From: a virus
IMG/VR virus record: IMGVR_UViG_3300044691_000214
Span: 1-24,255 of that record
Strand: one strand, 5' to 3'
Length of the DNA stretch: 24,255 bases
The translations under genes and the position numbers were made by a program. Below are positions 8,250-14,922 of the stretch, one piece after another; the first letter of the stretch is position 1; each line of letters begins with the position of its first letter. The notes below the pieces were generated by a model that was not told the DNA's origin, did no database searches, and saw only the letters and a list, made by a program, of their open reading frames with translations.

Positions 8250-8654
8250 CTAGCGCAAAACGTAGTCGGCGTGGAAATTGCAGGACCATTCGATGCCGCG
8301 GCCGACCGAGCGCGGGTAGATGATCGGCAATTTGGTCGGATAGAGCTGCTTGACCTGCATGATCAGAGCGAACGGCGCGGTCGGCGCGCGAAACTCGCGG
8401 TTGTAGAAGGTGAGAGCTGCGATAATAGCGGCCGCCTTGGCGTCGCCGGCCGCCTGCGTCTCTTCGCGGACGATCGCCTGCAGCGCGCTCTTGTAATATT
8501 TGGGGAGGGTCGGATCGACGGCTACTCCGTCGATTGGATTACGCAGCAGAATGCCCCGCACGGCGTTCGCATCCATTCGGTGCATGAAGATGTCGGTGCC
8601 GATGGTTCCGAGCCCGGCGTCTACCAGCACCTGCGCGAGAATATCCAGTCTCAT
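8250..8654 (-). CDS. Tail terminator-like / minor capsid protein
   Basis: This 134-residue protein starts MRLDILAQVLVDAGLGTIGTDIF, a pattern seen in phage tail terminator or minor capsid proteins that begin with a short helix and an IGT-type turn. Its central helix DAKAAAIIAALTFYN followed by strands ending in CNFHADYVLR also fits that alpha/beta fold. It follows a gp10-like tail completion protein, the usual order in HK97-like neck clusters. The ATG at 8654 overlaps the stop of that gene (ATGA). The likely role is capping the tail tube. Family assignment is from pattern and position and is moderately certain. Confidence 0.65.
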   Translation of the reverse strand: MRLDILAQVLVDAGLGTIGTDIFMHRMDANAVRGILLRNPIDGVAVDPTLPKYYKSALQAIVREETQAAGDAKAAAIIAALTFYNREFRAPTAPFALIMQVKQLYPTKLPIIYPRSVGRGIEWSCNFHADYVLR

Positions 8655-9088
8655 CGTTCAATATCCGCCATCGTGCCCTCAATCAGGGCCTTGTTCAGTT
8701 TCGGGAGGCTCTCGTTGAGAGCGCGCTCGAGGAATTTGCCGCCAACATAGATGCCAGGGTTTGCCGCGCGCTTGGCGATCGTGCCCACGCCAGGCTTCAT
8801 GCTCTCGTAGTTTTCGTGGATCTCAGCCGCATAGCGGTCCACATCGACGCCGCGGATGGTTCCGCCGCAGACGATGTCGATCACGAGCCGGCCCCTGCCC
8901 TCGTAGCTGATCTCCTTGTGGATGGCGTCTTCCAGCTCGCCGGTGTCGTGCGGCGCCATCAACTTTGCCAGCTCGACGATCTTGTCGGCCTGCCTGTGCA
9001 TGACCTTGCGCGCGTTGTCGGGCACCTTGGTCGCGGCGTTGCGCAACTGCGCCATCACCTGGTCGAAGCCGTCTGCGGTCATCTTCAT
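8651..9088 (-). CDS. HK97 gp10-like tail completion protein
   Basis: The 145-residue product has the hallmark helix of HK97 gp10-like proteins: DKIVELAKLMAPHDTGELEDAIH, where APxDTGxL is the family's recognisable turn. A second segment, RYAAEIHENYESMKPG, and a C-terminal helix (GGKFLERALNESLPKLNKAL) also fit. These proteins join the tail to the neck. The ATG at 9088 overlaps the preceding stop codon (ATGA). The gene sits inside a run of small, translationally coupled head-tail joining genes. Confidence 0.88.
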   Translation of the reverse strand: MKMTADGFDQVMAQLRNAATKVPDNARKVMHRQADKIVELAKLMAPHDTGELEDAIHKEISYEGRGRLVIDIVCGGTIRGVDVDRYAAEIHENYESMKPGVGTIAKRAANPGIYVGGKFLERALNESLPKLNKALIEGTMADIER

Positions 9089-9429
9089 GATACGAAGATC
9101 CCGAAATCGACCTCGAAATGATCGAGTTTGCCTAAAACATTGTTGCGCGGTGTAATGCCATTGACGACAAGATCGATCCCGAGGATCGAGAATTTATCAT
9201 TGTCGGTGATCCCGACATTGGGCAGAAACAGGATCTTGGCGACCGCGGTCTCTTCCTCGATCGTGCCGTGCGAGGCTGACTGATCGGTTCGAACCGAGGT
9301 CTTCTTGACGACGGTGCCAAGATCAGCCACGGCGCAGCGCACGAGCTTCGGTGCCGCCCAGGACGGCTCGCTATAGCCGTTCAAGCCGATGAATTTCGAC
9401 AGCATGCCGGTGGTGTTGGGGATCATCAT
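9085..9429 (-). CDS. Small head-tail joining (neck) protein, unassigned
   Basis: I do not recognise the family. The start chosen is the ATG at 9429, which overlaps the previous stop by four bases; this gives 114 residues beginning MMIPNTTGMLSKFIG. The frame extends further upstream, but that extension overlaps the preceding gene heavily and is Arg/Pro-rich, as expected for a shadow frame. The product is mostly beta in character, with ITDNDKFSILGIDLVVNGITPR as the clearest segment. A small beta-barrel stopper or head completion protein would fit its position before the gp10-like gene; this is inference from order only. Confidence 0.7.
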   Translation of the reverse strand: MMIPNTTGMLSKFIGLNGYSEPSWAAPKLVRCAVADLGTVVKKTSVRTDQSASHGTIEEETAVAKILFLPNVGITDNDKFSILGIDLVVNGITPRNNVLGKLDHFEVDFGIFVS

Positions 9430-10190
9430 GCCGAAATCGTCCTCAAAATGGCTTCCGAGTTCGGGTGGAAGATCTCGTTGCGGATCTCGGCATAGGTCGG
9501 CAGCGCGGAGCCGGCGTTGACCGAGATCTCCATGCCGTTGACCGGCGCCTTGGGGTCGGTGTGAGTAATCTCGGCGGTGTCGATGCCGTGATCGGTCAGG
9601 GTCAGGAGCACCGTTTCGTTGTAGACGGCGAGCAGATGCTGGCGCCAGACGGCGCGGATGAAGCGCTGGGCGGGCCATTTTGTCGCGCCGCGGTCGATGA
9701 ACAGGAAGTTCAGCTCGTTTGCCGGGCTGATTCGAAGCTGCATCAGGGCGGTGCGGGCCGGCAGTTGCTGAGCGCGCGCCGACATATTGACGCTCAAAAT
9801 GGTCCTTTGCAGCGACGTTCGCAGAAAAGCGATGTCGCGCTCGATCTGTATCGAAATCTCTTGCGACAGTTGCGCGTCAGATTCGTCTGCGTGCTCGCTG
9901 ACAGCTTGGGAGAGATCATCGCTACTTGCAGCGCTCAACTCGTCAAGCGTCGCTCGCTGAGCTTCTAATGCGACGGCTGTGCTCGCATCCGTGATCAACT
10001 GCCATTCGGCGTTCAGGTAGACGCCGGCGATCGCATAGGCGCCAACCGAGACGTCGGTCATCTGCTTGGGCGAGCCAAAGTGGGACTGGTCGAGCGCGCG
10101 CGAATACATGCCGCGAAACGCCTGGATCATGGCGCCATATCGATCAGCGGCAAGGTCCGCCTCACCGCTGATGAACTGGGTCAGGATCAT
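9426..10190 (-). CDS. Hypothetical neck/structural protein with central coiled coil
   Basis: Unrecognised, 254 residues. The N-terminal third is mixed. Residues from about 70 to 130 are heptad-like and rich in Ala, Glu, Ser and Gln (STAVALEAQRATLDEL, then SQEISIQIERDIAFLRTSLQ), which suggests a coiled coil. The C-terminal part has beta-like segments (NELNFLFIDRG, GMEISVNAGSALPTY). The ATG at 10190 overlaps the stop of the preceding gene. Its place between two other neck genes makes a virion structural role likely, but no specific function can be assigned. Confidence 0.72.
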   Translation of the reverse strand: MILTQFISGEADLAADRYGAMIQAFRGMYSRALDQSHFGSPKQMTDVSVGAYAIAGVYLNAEWQLITDASTAVALEAQRATLDELSAASSDDLSQAVSEHADESDAQLSQEISIQIERDIAFLRTSLQRTILSVNMSARAQQLPARTALMQLRISPANELNFLFIDRGATKWPAQRFIRAVWRQHLLAVYNETVLLTLTDHGIDTAEITHTDPKAPVNGMEISVNAGSALPTYAEIRNEIFHPNSEAILRTISA

Positions 10191-10981
10191 GAGCGGGAGA
10201 GCATGAAGCGGTTGTTGAGATAGCCGGTCAGGTAATTCAGGGCCTCACGGCAGAGCGGCAGCTTCAGCGGGCCGACACCGGACCGGAACATCATCGAGCT
10301 TTCGCCGACCTTCTCCGAGAACAGCCCGGAGCGGATCTTGTCGCCAATCGGATCGCCGGTGAGGATGTAGTTGGCCTCGGCGACCTGCGCCTTGCGCAGA
10401 CCGAGGAAGAACTCGGCCGGATAGCGGGCAAACAGGCTCGGCGTCATGCGCGGCCACATCCGCGGGGTGATCTCGGCGTAATAGTCGGGGTCGAGCAGCG
10501 CCTGGGTATCGACGATCTCGGGATAGGGAATGACGAAATTCATCCGGATCAGCCGAGCGAACGACTCCATCAGGGCGATCTGCTGGGCATTGGTGTCGGC
10601 CGCGGTCCAGCCGTCCATGCCCGGAATGTTCTGGGCCAGGTAGAGCGCGGCGGCGTGCGTCTGGAACGTGTTGATCAGAAAGGTCAGGCGATGCTGCGGG
10701 TTGATCCCGTAGAAGGTCTGGGTCGTGTAGCCGTTGCCGGCGGCGTCGGTGATGGTGAATTCGAAGACGCGCGCGCCCACCGTCGCATTGAAGGTCGGCC
10801 CGATCAACACGACGATCTCGGTGTTGCCTGGGACAACAGCCAGCGCCGTTGCGGGCACCAGCACATTGTAGGCGTCATCGAACACTACGTAGGACAGCCC
10901 GGTCGGCGTGACCGGGTTGCCGTTGAGGTCGATGAACGGCACCGTGAAAGAGACCGTCGAGTTGATCGGGAAGACGTCCAT
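10187..10981 (-). CDS. Hypothetical head-tail joining protein, beta N-terminal plus helical C-terminal domain
   Basis: Unrecognised, 264 residues. Residues 1-95 look like an immunoglobulin-type or beta-sandwich domain (STVSFTVPFIDLNGNPVTPTG, then ARVFEFTITDAAGNGY). The remainder is helical and aromatic, with YPEIVDTQALLDPDYYAEI and RYPAEFFLGLRKAQVAEANY. Such a two-part design suits a neck or adaptor protein. The ATG at 10981 overlaps the upstream stop (TAATG), so it is coupled to the preceding gene. Function is inferred from position only. Confidence 0.72.
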   Translation of the reverse strand: MDVFPINSTVSFTVPFIDLNGNPVTPTGLSYVVFDDAYNVLVPATALAVVPGNTEIVVLIGPTFNATVGARVFEFTITDAAGNGYTTQTFYGINPQHRLTFLINTFQTHAAALYLAQNIPGMDGWTAADTNAQQIALMESFARLIRMNFVIPYPEIVDTQALLDPDYYAEITPRMWPRMTPSLFARYPAEFFLGLRKAQVAEANYILTGDPIGDKIRSGLFSEKVGESSMMFRSGVGPLKLPLCREALNYLTGYLNNRFMLSRS

Positions 10982-11805
10982 TACTTGGTTTCCACGATCG
11001 GATCAGCCGGCGCGTCCTGGGGATCGACGAACTCGGGGGCCGCGCCGGGCGCGACGTAGACCGAATTGCCGCTCTCATCGACCGCGTTCGGGGTCTCATC
11101 CGCCGCAGCCAGGGCGGCCGCAACAGCCTTGAGGCCTTCTTCGGCCGTGACGCGGTTGCGCTCGATCTGGGCCAGGGTTTCGATCGCCGCGGCCTTTGCC
11201 TTGTCGACGGCCTCCAGCGTCAGGTTGCGCGCGTTCTTGGAAATCTCCTCCTCGCGGGCGATCGCGGCTGCGAGCGCGTCGTCGCTCACCTTCTTGCGGG
11301 CCAGCGTCTGTTCGTCGTCAAACTCCTTCTTGCGCGAAGCATAGGCCGACTGAGCCTTCATGATCTCGAAGATCAGCTTGTTGATGGAGCGCTCCTTGGC
11401 GTTCCATTTCGTGCCGATCGAGCGTAGACCCGCGATACCTTCCTGGTCGGCGATCGTCTTGAGCTGCTCCTCGGTGAAGATTTCGCTCTGCTTCGGACCC
11501 TTGCCGGCCTTCAGCGCGACGAGCTGCTCGGCGGCGAACTCTTCGTCCGTCATGGTCGGCAGTGCATCCTGCACTGGTGCTGAAATATCAGCCAGATTGA
11601 CCGTGCGCGCGCCGGCGCCGGCCTGCCCCAGCTCATTGGAATCGTCGTCCAGGAGCTGACAGGGGATAATCGCGGCCATTCGGTCGATCGTCAGCCGGGT
11701 AAGCGGCTCGTCGGAGATGCCGTTGGTGAACTGCATGGCGCAGAAGTCACCATTGAAGGCTTCCCAGCCGGGAGCGGTAATCTTGACGCGGTGCATGGTA
11801 GCCAT
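10981..11805 (-). CDS. Hypothetical virion-associated protein with Ala/Glu-rich coiled-coil C-terminal half
   Basis: The start chosen is ATG 11805 (MATMHRVKITAPGWEAFNG), about 7 nt after AAGGG; upstream in-frame starts lie inside the glutaredoxin-like gene. This gives 274 residues. The N-terminal 50 residues, with PGWEAFNGDFCAMQFTNGIS and RMAAIIPCQLLD, resemble a beta domain seen in other phage neck-region proteins whose role is unknown. Residues 110-150 (EEQLKTIADQEGIAGLRSIG, then SINKLIFEIMKAQ) look like a SAP/HeH-type helix-extension-helix motif. Residues 150-235 are charged, Ala-rich and probably coiled coil. The tail is acidic and Pro-rich. A DNA- or nucleic-acid-binding role for the middle motif is conceivable but unproven. 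Confidence 0.75.
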   Translation of the reverse strand: MATMHRVKITAPGWEAFNGDFCAMQFTNGISDEPLTRLTIDRMAAIIPCQLLDDDSNELGQAGAGARTVNLADISAPVQDALPTMTDEEFAAEQLVALKAGKGPKQSEIFTEEQLKTIADQEGIAGLRSIGTKWNAKERSINKLIFEIMKAQSAYASRKKEFDDEQTLARKKVSDDALAAAIAREEEISKNARNLTLEAVDKAKAAAIETLAQIERNRVTAEEGLKAVAAALAAADETPNAVDESGNSVYVAPGAAPEFVDPQDAPADPIVETK

Positions 11806-11806
11806 A

Positions 11807-12043
11807 TTATTTTCCCTTGAGGATTTGCTGGATGAGCGCGCTACTGGCGCGCAGGTCTTCGAGCCCGCCGATGCGGTGGGCTCCGATGAAGATTTGTGGA
11901 AGCACGCGCCCGAGCGCGCTAATGGGGGTGTCAGAGCCAGGCGCGTGAAGAACGCACGGGAAGGATCGAGCAACGCACCAGGCGACTGCCGCAACGCTGA
12001 AGCGGCAGCTCTCCCGTCCGTAAATCTCGACCTTGAGGCTCAT
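11807..12043 (-). CDS. Glutaredoxin-like protein (monothiol CxxS)
   Basis: The ATG at 12043 overlaps the ParA-like gene stop (ATGA) and gives 78 residues; the longer in-frame start at 12094 would lie inside that gene. The product has the short thioredoxin fold of glutaredoxins: a first strand VEIYG, then ESCRFS where the active-site CxxC is replaced by Cys13-x-x-Ser16, then LPQIFIGAHRIGGLEDL, which matches the conserved cis-Pro and glycine-rich glutathione-binding block. Glutaredoxins reduce disulfides or bind Fe-S clusters. The monothiol-type centre and the position in a structural operon suggest a role in virion protein redox or cluster delivery (the tail tip L protein here is a probable Fe-S protein), which is inference. 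Cys23 and Cys30 are additional cysteines. Confidence 0.82.
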   Translation of the reverse strand: MSLKVEIYGRESCRFSVAAVAWCVARSFPCVLHAPGSDTPISALGRVLPQIFIGAHRIGGLEDLRASSALIQQILKGK

Positions 12044-12729
12044 TCGCCGGTCAGCTTCGCTTTTGCGAACTCGGCGAATACCAGGCCGAGCCAATGACGG
12101 ACGTAGCCGCGCAGCACGAACGAGTTCTCGGAGGTGTTGGCGACGTAGTCGCGGAACGAGGTGCCCGCGATTTCGACATTCTCGACAGCCAGCTCGTTGA
12201 GCTTGGGCATGTCCAGAACGCCGTCGCCGACGTTGAGCGCCGCCTTGGTCTTGTCGTCCCAGGCGAAGAACGTCGAATCGTTGACGTGATTGGTGACCAG
12301 GAAGTGCTTGGCGCCGGCGAGCGCCGCCGCGGTCGAGGCAATCTCGGCCAGCGAGGCCATCGAACTGCCGAGAACGTGTAGCACGACGATCCGGATCTTG
12401 CCTTCGCGGACAGCTTCCATGAAGCCGATCTCGCCGAGGGTCTTGAGCGTCGGCGACAGCAGGCTGGCGGCGACGTCGATCACGGTGACCGTGGAACCCT
12501 GCAAGGTGTCGAACACCTTCATCTGTCCATCGGACTTGGTCAGGTCGACCACTTCGGTCTGGGCCGGGAAGAAGCGCTTGAGGACGCCGGCCGGCGTCTC
12601 TGCCTGCGTGTCGAAGGCACGGACGTCGACGCCCTGGGCCTTGAAGTAGTCGAGCAGCGCGCGGGAGATCATGGTTTTACCCACCCCACCCTTGTCAGCG
12701 CCTACGATAACGACCAACGGAATTGTCAT
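12040..12729 (-). CDS. ParA/MinD-family P-loop ATPase
   Basis: Residues 11-19 (ADKGGVGKT) are a deviant Walker A motif with the signature lysine of ParA/MinD ATPases. Residues 38-42 (AFDTQ) match the Walker A' strand and VTVIDVAA near 81-88 the Walker B strand. At 229 residues it is a compact ParA without an extended N-terminal DNA-binding domain. Such enzymes dimerise on ATP and position cargo such as plasmids, cell-division sites or protein complexes. It is the first gene after the major capsid gene and is cotranscribed with neck genes, which is unusual; no ParB neighbour is adjacent, although two ParB-like proteins are encoded at 21501-23031. Start ATG 12729 is preferred because the earlier GTG at 12759 lies in the terminator hairpin. 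Confidence 0.88.
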   Translation of the reverse strand: MTIPLVVIVGADKGGVGKTMISRALLDYFKAQGVDVRAFDTQAETPAGVLKRFFPAQTEVVDLTKSDGQMKVFDTLQGSTVTVIDVAASLLSPTLKTLGEIGFMEAVREGKIRIVVLHVLGSSMASLAEIASTAAALAGAKHFLVTNHVNDSTFFAWDDKTKAALNVGDGVLDMPKLNELAVENVEIAGTSFRDYVANTSENSFVLRGYVRHWLGLVFAEFAKAKLTGE

Positions 12730-12748
12730 GTGTGTTCCCAAAATGAAA

Positions 12749-12771
12749 GAGGCGGGCACCAGGCCCGCCTC
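12749..12771 (-). terminator. Rho-independent terminator after the major capsid gene
   Basis: On the minus strand GAGGCGGGC and GCCCGCCTC form a perfect 9-bp stem with a 5-nt loop, followed by TTTCATTTT. It lies 32 nt past the capsid stop codon and ends about 20 nt before the ParA-like ATG. It should end the capsid message. The stem also overlaps the predicted transcription start of the copy 5 promoter. Confidence 0.85.
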
Positions 12772-12777
12772 AATCTA

Positions 12778-12791
12778 AGTCAATCTTGACT
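12778..12791 (-). promoter_or_regulatory. Palindromic operator-like site, copy 5 (upstream of ParA-like neck operon)
   Basis: AGTCAATCTTGACT lies between the capsid stop and the capsid terminator. On the minus strand it is bracketed by TTGCGT (12795-12800) and TAGATT (12772-12777), a 17-bp spacing. The block CTTGCGTTACAGTCAA is identical to that at copy 8. Confidence 0.75.
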
Positions 12792-12802
12792 GTAACGCAA
12801 GA

Positions 12803-13711
12803 TTAAATGTTGGTGATGCCCTTCAGGCGGCCGACCGACAGGGTGCTCTTCAGCGCCGTGCCGACATACCACTTGAGGCGATACCGGGTCGCGTCCTTGT
12901 TCTGGACGGTGCCGATCAGCTCGACCTTGAGGCCGGCTGCTTCGCCGCCCACGATGCCGTGGAAACCGACAGCTTCGTCGCACTTGACCGCGTAGATCGA
13001 GGTCGTCGCGGCGTTCGTGCCCTGGACTTCATCGGTCGTGATGAAGTCGTTGACGATGACGGGAATGCCGTCGATCGCGGGAACCTGGTGACCGAAGTTC
13101 TCGATCATGACGGTATCGGCGGTGTTGCCTCCCATGCCGCGCAGAAGCTGCTTGATGGCGCGCCAGGTCGCCATACGCATCATGAAGAAGTCCGGACCGC
13201 CGTGGATCAGGATCAGGTCGCGAAGCTCGTCGAGCATCGAGAACGTCACGGAGGCACCGTTGGCACCGGCGACCAGGGTCTGGCCGGCGGGAACGAGAAC
13301 CTTCAAGCCGTCGAACGATTTCGCGTTCACCGAGTTGTTGCCGTTGATCAGCGCCCGCTTGAACATGCGGGTCATCGCCTTGGACTTCTGGGCGATCTGA
13401 ATCGCGAGCTGCGAGTTCGTGTCCGACTGGGTCGAGGTCAGGAACTTGTCCAGATCGACGTCGCCGGCCATAATGCGCAGACGGGTGTTGACCTCGGTGA
13501 AGGTCGCGGCGCCTTCGTTCACGGTGTCGTAGGGATCGAGGAAATCACCTTCGCTCAGCGTGTTTTCGCGGTTGTAGTCGTAGGACTTGCCATTGACGGT
13601 CAAGAACGGAAGCAGGGCGAACAGCGCCTCGCGATCGATAATCTCTTCGATCACGCCACGCTCAAGCTGAACCATGCTCAGCTTATTGGCTTCGACTTCG
13701 AGCAACGGCAT
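12803..13711 (-). CDS. Major capsid protein, HK97-fold
   Basis: The 302-residue product follows a scaffold-like gene and has the look of HK97-fold capsid proteins. Near residues 26-110 are DREALFALLPFLTVNGKSYDYNRE and TFTEVNTRLRIMAGDVDLDKFL, an E-loop-like and spine-helix arrangement. The A-domain shows LRDLILIHGGPDFFMMRMATWRAIKQLLRG, and GIPVIVNDFITTDEVQG is a frequent capsid strand-loop. The start is supported by a strong AAGGAG 10 nt upstream. It is a single-gene unit: a promoter region with two palindromes upstream and a strong terminator downstream, consistent with high expression. No protease gene is seen, and the short N-terminus suggests no cleaved delta domain. Confidence 0.93.
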   Translation of the reverse strand: MPLLEVEANKLSMVQLERGVIEEIIDREALFALLPFLTVNGKSYDYNRENTLSEGDFLDPYDTVNEGAATFTEVNTRLRIMAGDVDLDKFLTSTQSDTNSQLAIQIAQKSKAMTRMFKRALINGNNSVNAKSFDGLKVLVPAGQTLVAGANGASVTFSMLDELRDLILIHGGPDFFMMRMATWRAIKQLLRGMGGNTADTVMIENFGHQVPAIDGIPVIVNDFITTDEVQGTNAATTSIYAVKCDEAVGFHGIVGGEAAGLKVELIGTVQNKDATRYRLKWYVGTALKSTLSVGRLKGITNI

Positions 13712-13761
13712 TAACGTGGTCTCCTTGGGGCTATGATCGCCGGGAACTAGAATGGCATGAC

Positions 13762-13775
13762 AGTCAAGATTGACT
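13762..13775 (-). promoter_or_regulatory. Palindromic operator-like site, copy 6 (downstream of capsid promoter)
   Basis: AGTCAAGATTGACT lies 50 nt before the capsid start and in reversed flank orientation (TAAGTC first on the minus strand). It begins 11 nt after the proposed -10 TATTAT, so it would cover the start of the transcript. It pairs with copy 7 on the other side of the promoter. Confidence 0.75.
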
Positions 13776-13786
13776 TATCTGCCACT

Positions 13787-13815
13787 ATAATAGCCCGGCG
13801 ATCGGGAAAGTCCAA
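13787..13815 (-). promoter_or_regulatory. Predicted major capsid gene promoter
   Basis: On the minus strand TTGGAC (13810-13815) and TATTAT (13787-13792) are separated by exactly 17 bp. The leader to the capsid ATG would be about 70 nt and ends in AAGGAG. The two boxes are flanked on both sides, at 11 bp each, by palindrome copies 7 and 6. Box matches are partial, so this is a prediction. Confidence 0.55.
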
Positions 13816-13826
13816 GGAAATAATTA

Positions 13827-13840
13827 AGTCAGGATTGACT
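13827..13840 (-). promoter_or_regulatory. Palindromic operator-like site, copy 7 (upstream of capsid promoter)
   Basis: AGTCAGGATTGACT has one mismatch in the left half-site (AGTCAG). It lies 14 nt after the scaffold stop codon and 11 bp upstream of the proposed capsid -35 box. TAATTA follows it on the minus strand but has no good -35 partner. Confidence 0.7.
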
Positions 13841-13854
13841 GTAGCCCTTGGACG

Positions 13855-14826
13855 TTATTTCGGACCTTGCGGCAAACCTCCTGCAGCGAGACCGGCGGCG
13901 ATGCGCGCCATGCCGCGCAGCTCGTTCGGATCGCGGGTGGTGGTGCCCGATTTGACTTCTCGGGTAGCGGAGCGCGCGCCCGCCTTGATGCCGGACTTGA
14001 CCAGGCGATCCTTGTCGGGGCTCGCCTCGATGAGCTTCTTCATGGCGTCGTCGAACTTCAGCGGATTGCCTGACGCATCGACCAGGGGCGTGCGATCCTT
14101 GGCACCCCGCGGTTTGTCATGGCCGACCGTGGCGCCGTTGACGGTGTCGAAATGCGACCCATAGACGGTGCGGGCGATCGAGGGCGTCAGCACCAGCTCA
14201 TCGGCGACATAGGGGGACGTGTTGAACTGCGAGCCCACGGTGAGATCGTCGATCGTCGCCAACGCGGCGGCGAGCGCGGTCGCGTTGGAAGCGCCGGCGC
14301 CCTGCGCTGCTTCCAGCTCGGTCTTGTGGGTTGCGGCCATCTGGGTCTTGAGACGATCCCATTCGCCGGCCTTGATCGCGGCAGCTTCCTCGGCGGCGGC
14401 CGCCGCGGCTTCGGCAACCTTCTGAGCTGCGAGCAACTCCTTGGCCTTGGTGGGGTCGATGCCCTTGAAGGCTTCGAGGGCGAGATTGGCAGCGTCGAGG
14501 GCGGTCTGGGCGGCTGCGGCTTTCGCCTTGTGCGCCATCGAGTCCTTAAGCAGGGCTGCTTCACTGGCCGACAGCTTGCTCGCGGCGATACGCGCGGCTT
14601 CAGCTTCTGCGGCAGCGGCGGCATCGGAGATCACCTTGGCAGCGGCGACTTCGTCGGCGGTCTTCTTGTCGGAAATGACCTTGGCTGCGGCGACTTCGGC
14701 GGCCGCGGCTGCAGCAACCTCTTCGGCGCTGGGGCCGTCGAGCAGGCGCATGCCTTCGATCGGGAATTGGTTCTGGATGCTGCGGGACTGGGTGAGCATC
14801 GGGGTCGGGGTGTTGCGGGTCGTCAT
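13855..14826 (-). CDS. Scaffold-like capsid assembly protein
   Basis: This 323-residue protein lies between portal and major capsid genes and has the composition of phage scaffolding proteins: residues 35-170 are overwhelmingly Ala, Glu and Lys and predicted to be helical or coiled coil. EVAAAKVISD occurs twice at residues 44-53 and 59-68, an imperfect 15-residue tandem repeat. LEAFKGIDPTKAKELLAAQK followed by AGEWDRLKTQMAATHK resembles segments of other phage scaffold proteins. The C-terminal third (ARTVYGSHFDTVNGATVGHD to the end) is basic and could be the capsid-binding end. The ATG at 14826 follows a strong AAGGAG. A decoration function cannot be excluded. Confidence 0.8.
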   Translation of the reverse strand: MTTRNTPTPMLTQSRSIQNQFPIEGMRLLDGPSAEEVAAAAAAEVAAAKVISDKKTADEVAAAKVISDAAAAAEAEAARIAASKLSASEAALLKDSMAHKAKAAAAQTALDAANLALEAFKGIDPTKAKELLAAQKVAEAAAAAAEEAAAIKAGEWDRLKTQMAATHKTELEAAQGAGASNATALAAALATIDDLTVGSQFNTSPYVADELVLTPSIARTVYGSHFDTVNGATVGHDKPRGAKDRTPLVDASGNPLKFDDAMKKLIEASPDKDRLVKSGIKAGARSATREVKSGTTTRDPNELRGMARIAAGLAAGGLPQGPK

Positions 14827-14842
14827 ATCAAGTTCTCCTTAA

Positions 14843-14922
14843 AGGCACAGTTTCTCGGCCTTCGGGTTGCTCAGCGCGGTTACTCGGCTGAGGTAGGCTT
14901 GGTCCCAGCGCGGTTACTTGGC
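14843..14922 (-). repeat. Short direct repeats around the portal gene 3' end
   Basis: A 17-bp unit (minus strand GCCRAGTAACCGCGCTG) occurs at 14906-14922, where it contains the portal stop codon, and at 14872-14888 with one mismatch. A weaker copy with about 12 of 17 matches lies at 14843-14859. Spacings are 34 and 29 bp. The whole lies in the 87-nt gap before the scaffold gene. This looks like small duplication of the gene end. Confidence 0.55.

Noticed and set aside
9430-9678. Upstream extension of the 9085-9429 gene
   Set aside because: It is an Arg/Pro-rich frame fully inside the preceding gene; the ATGA overlap at 9429 is a better start.
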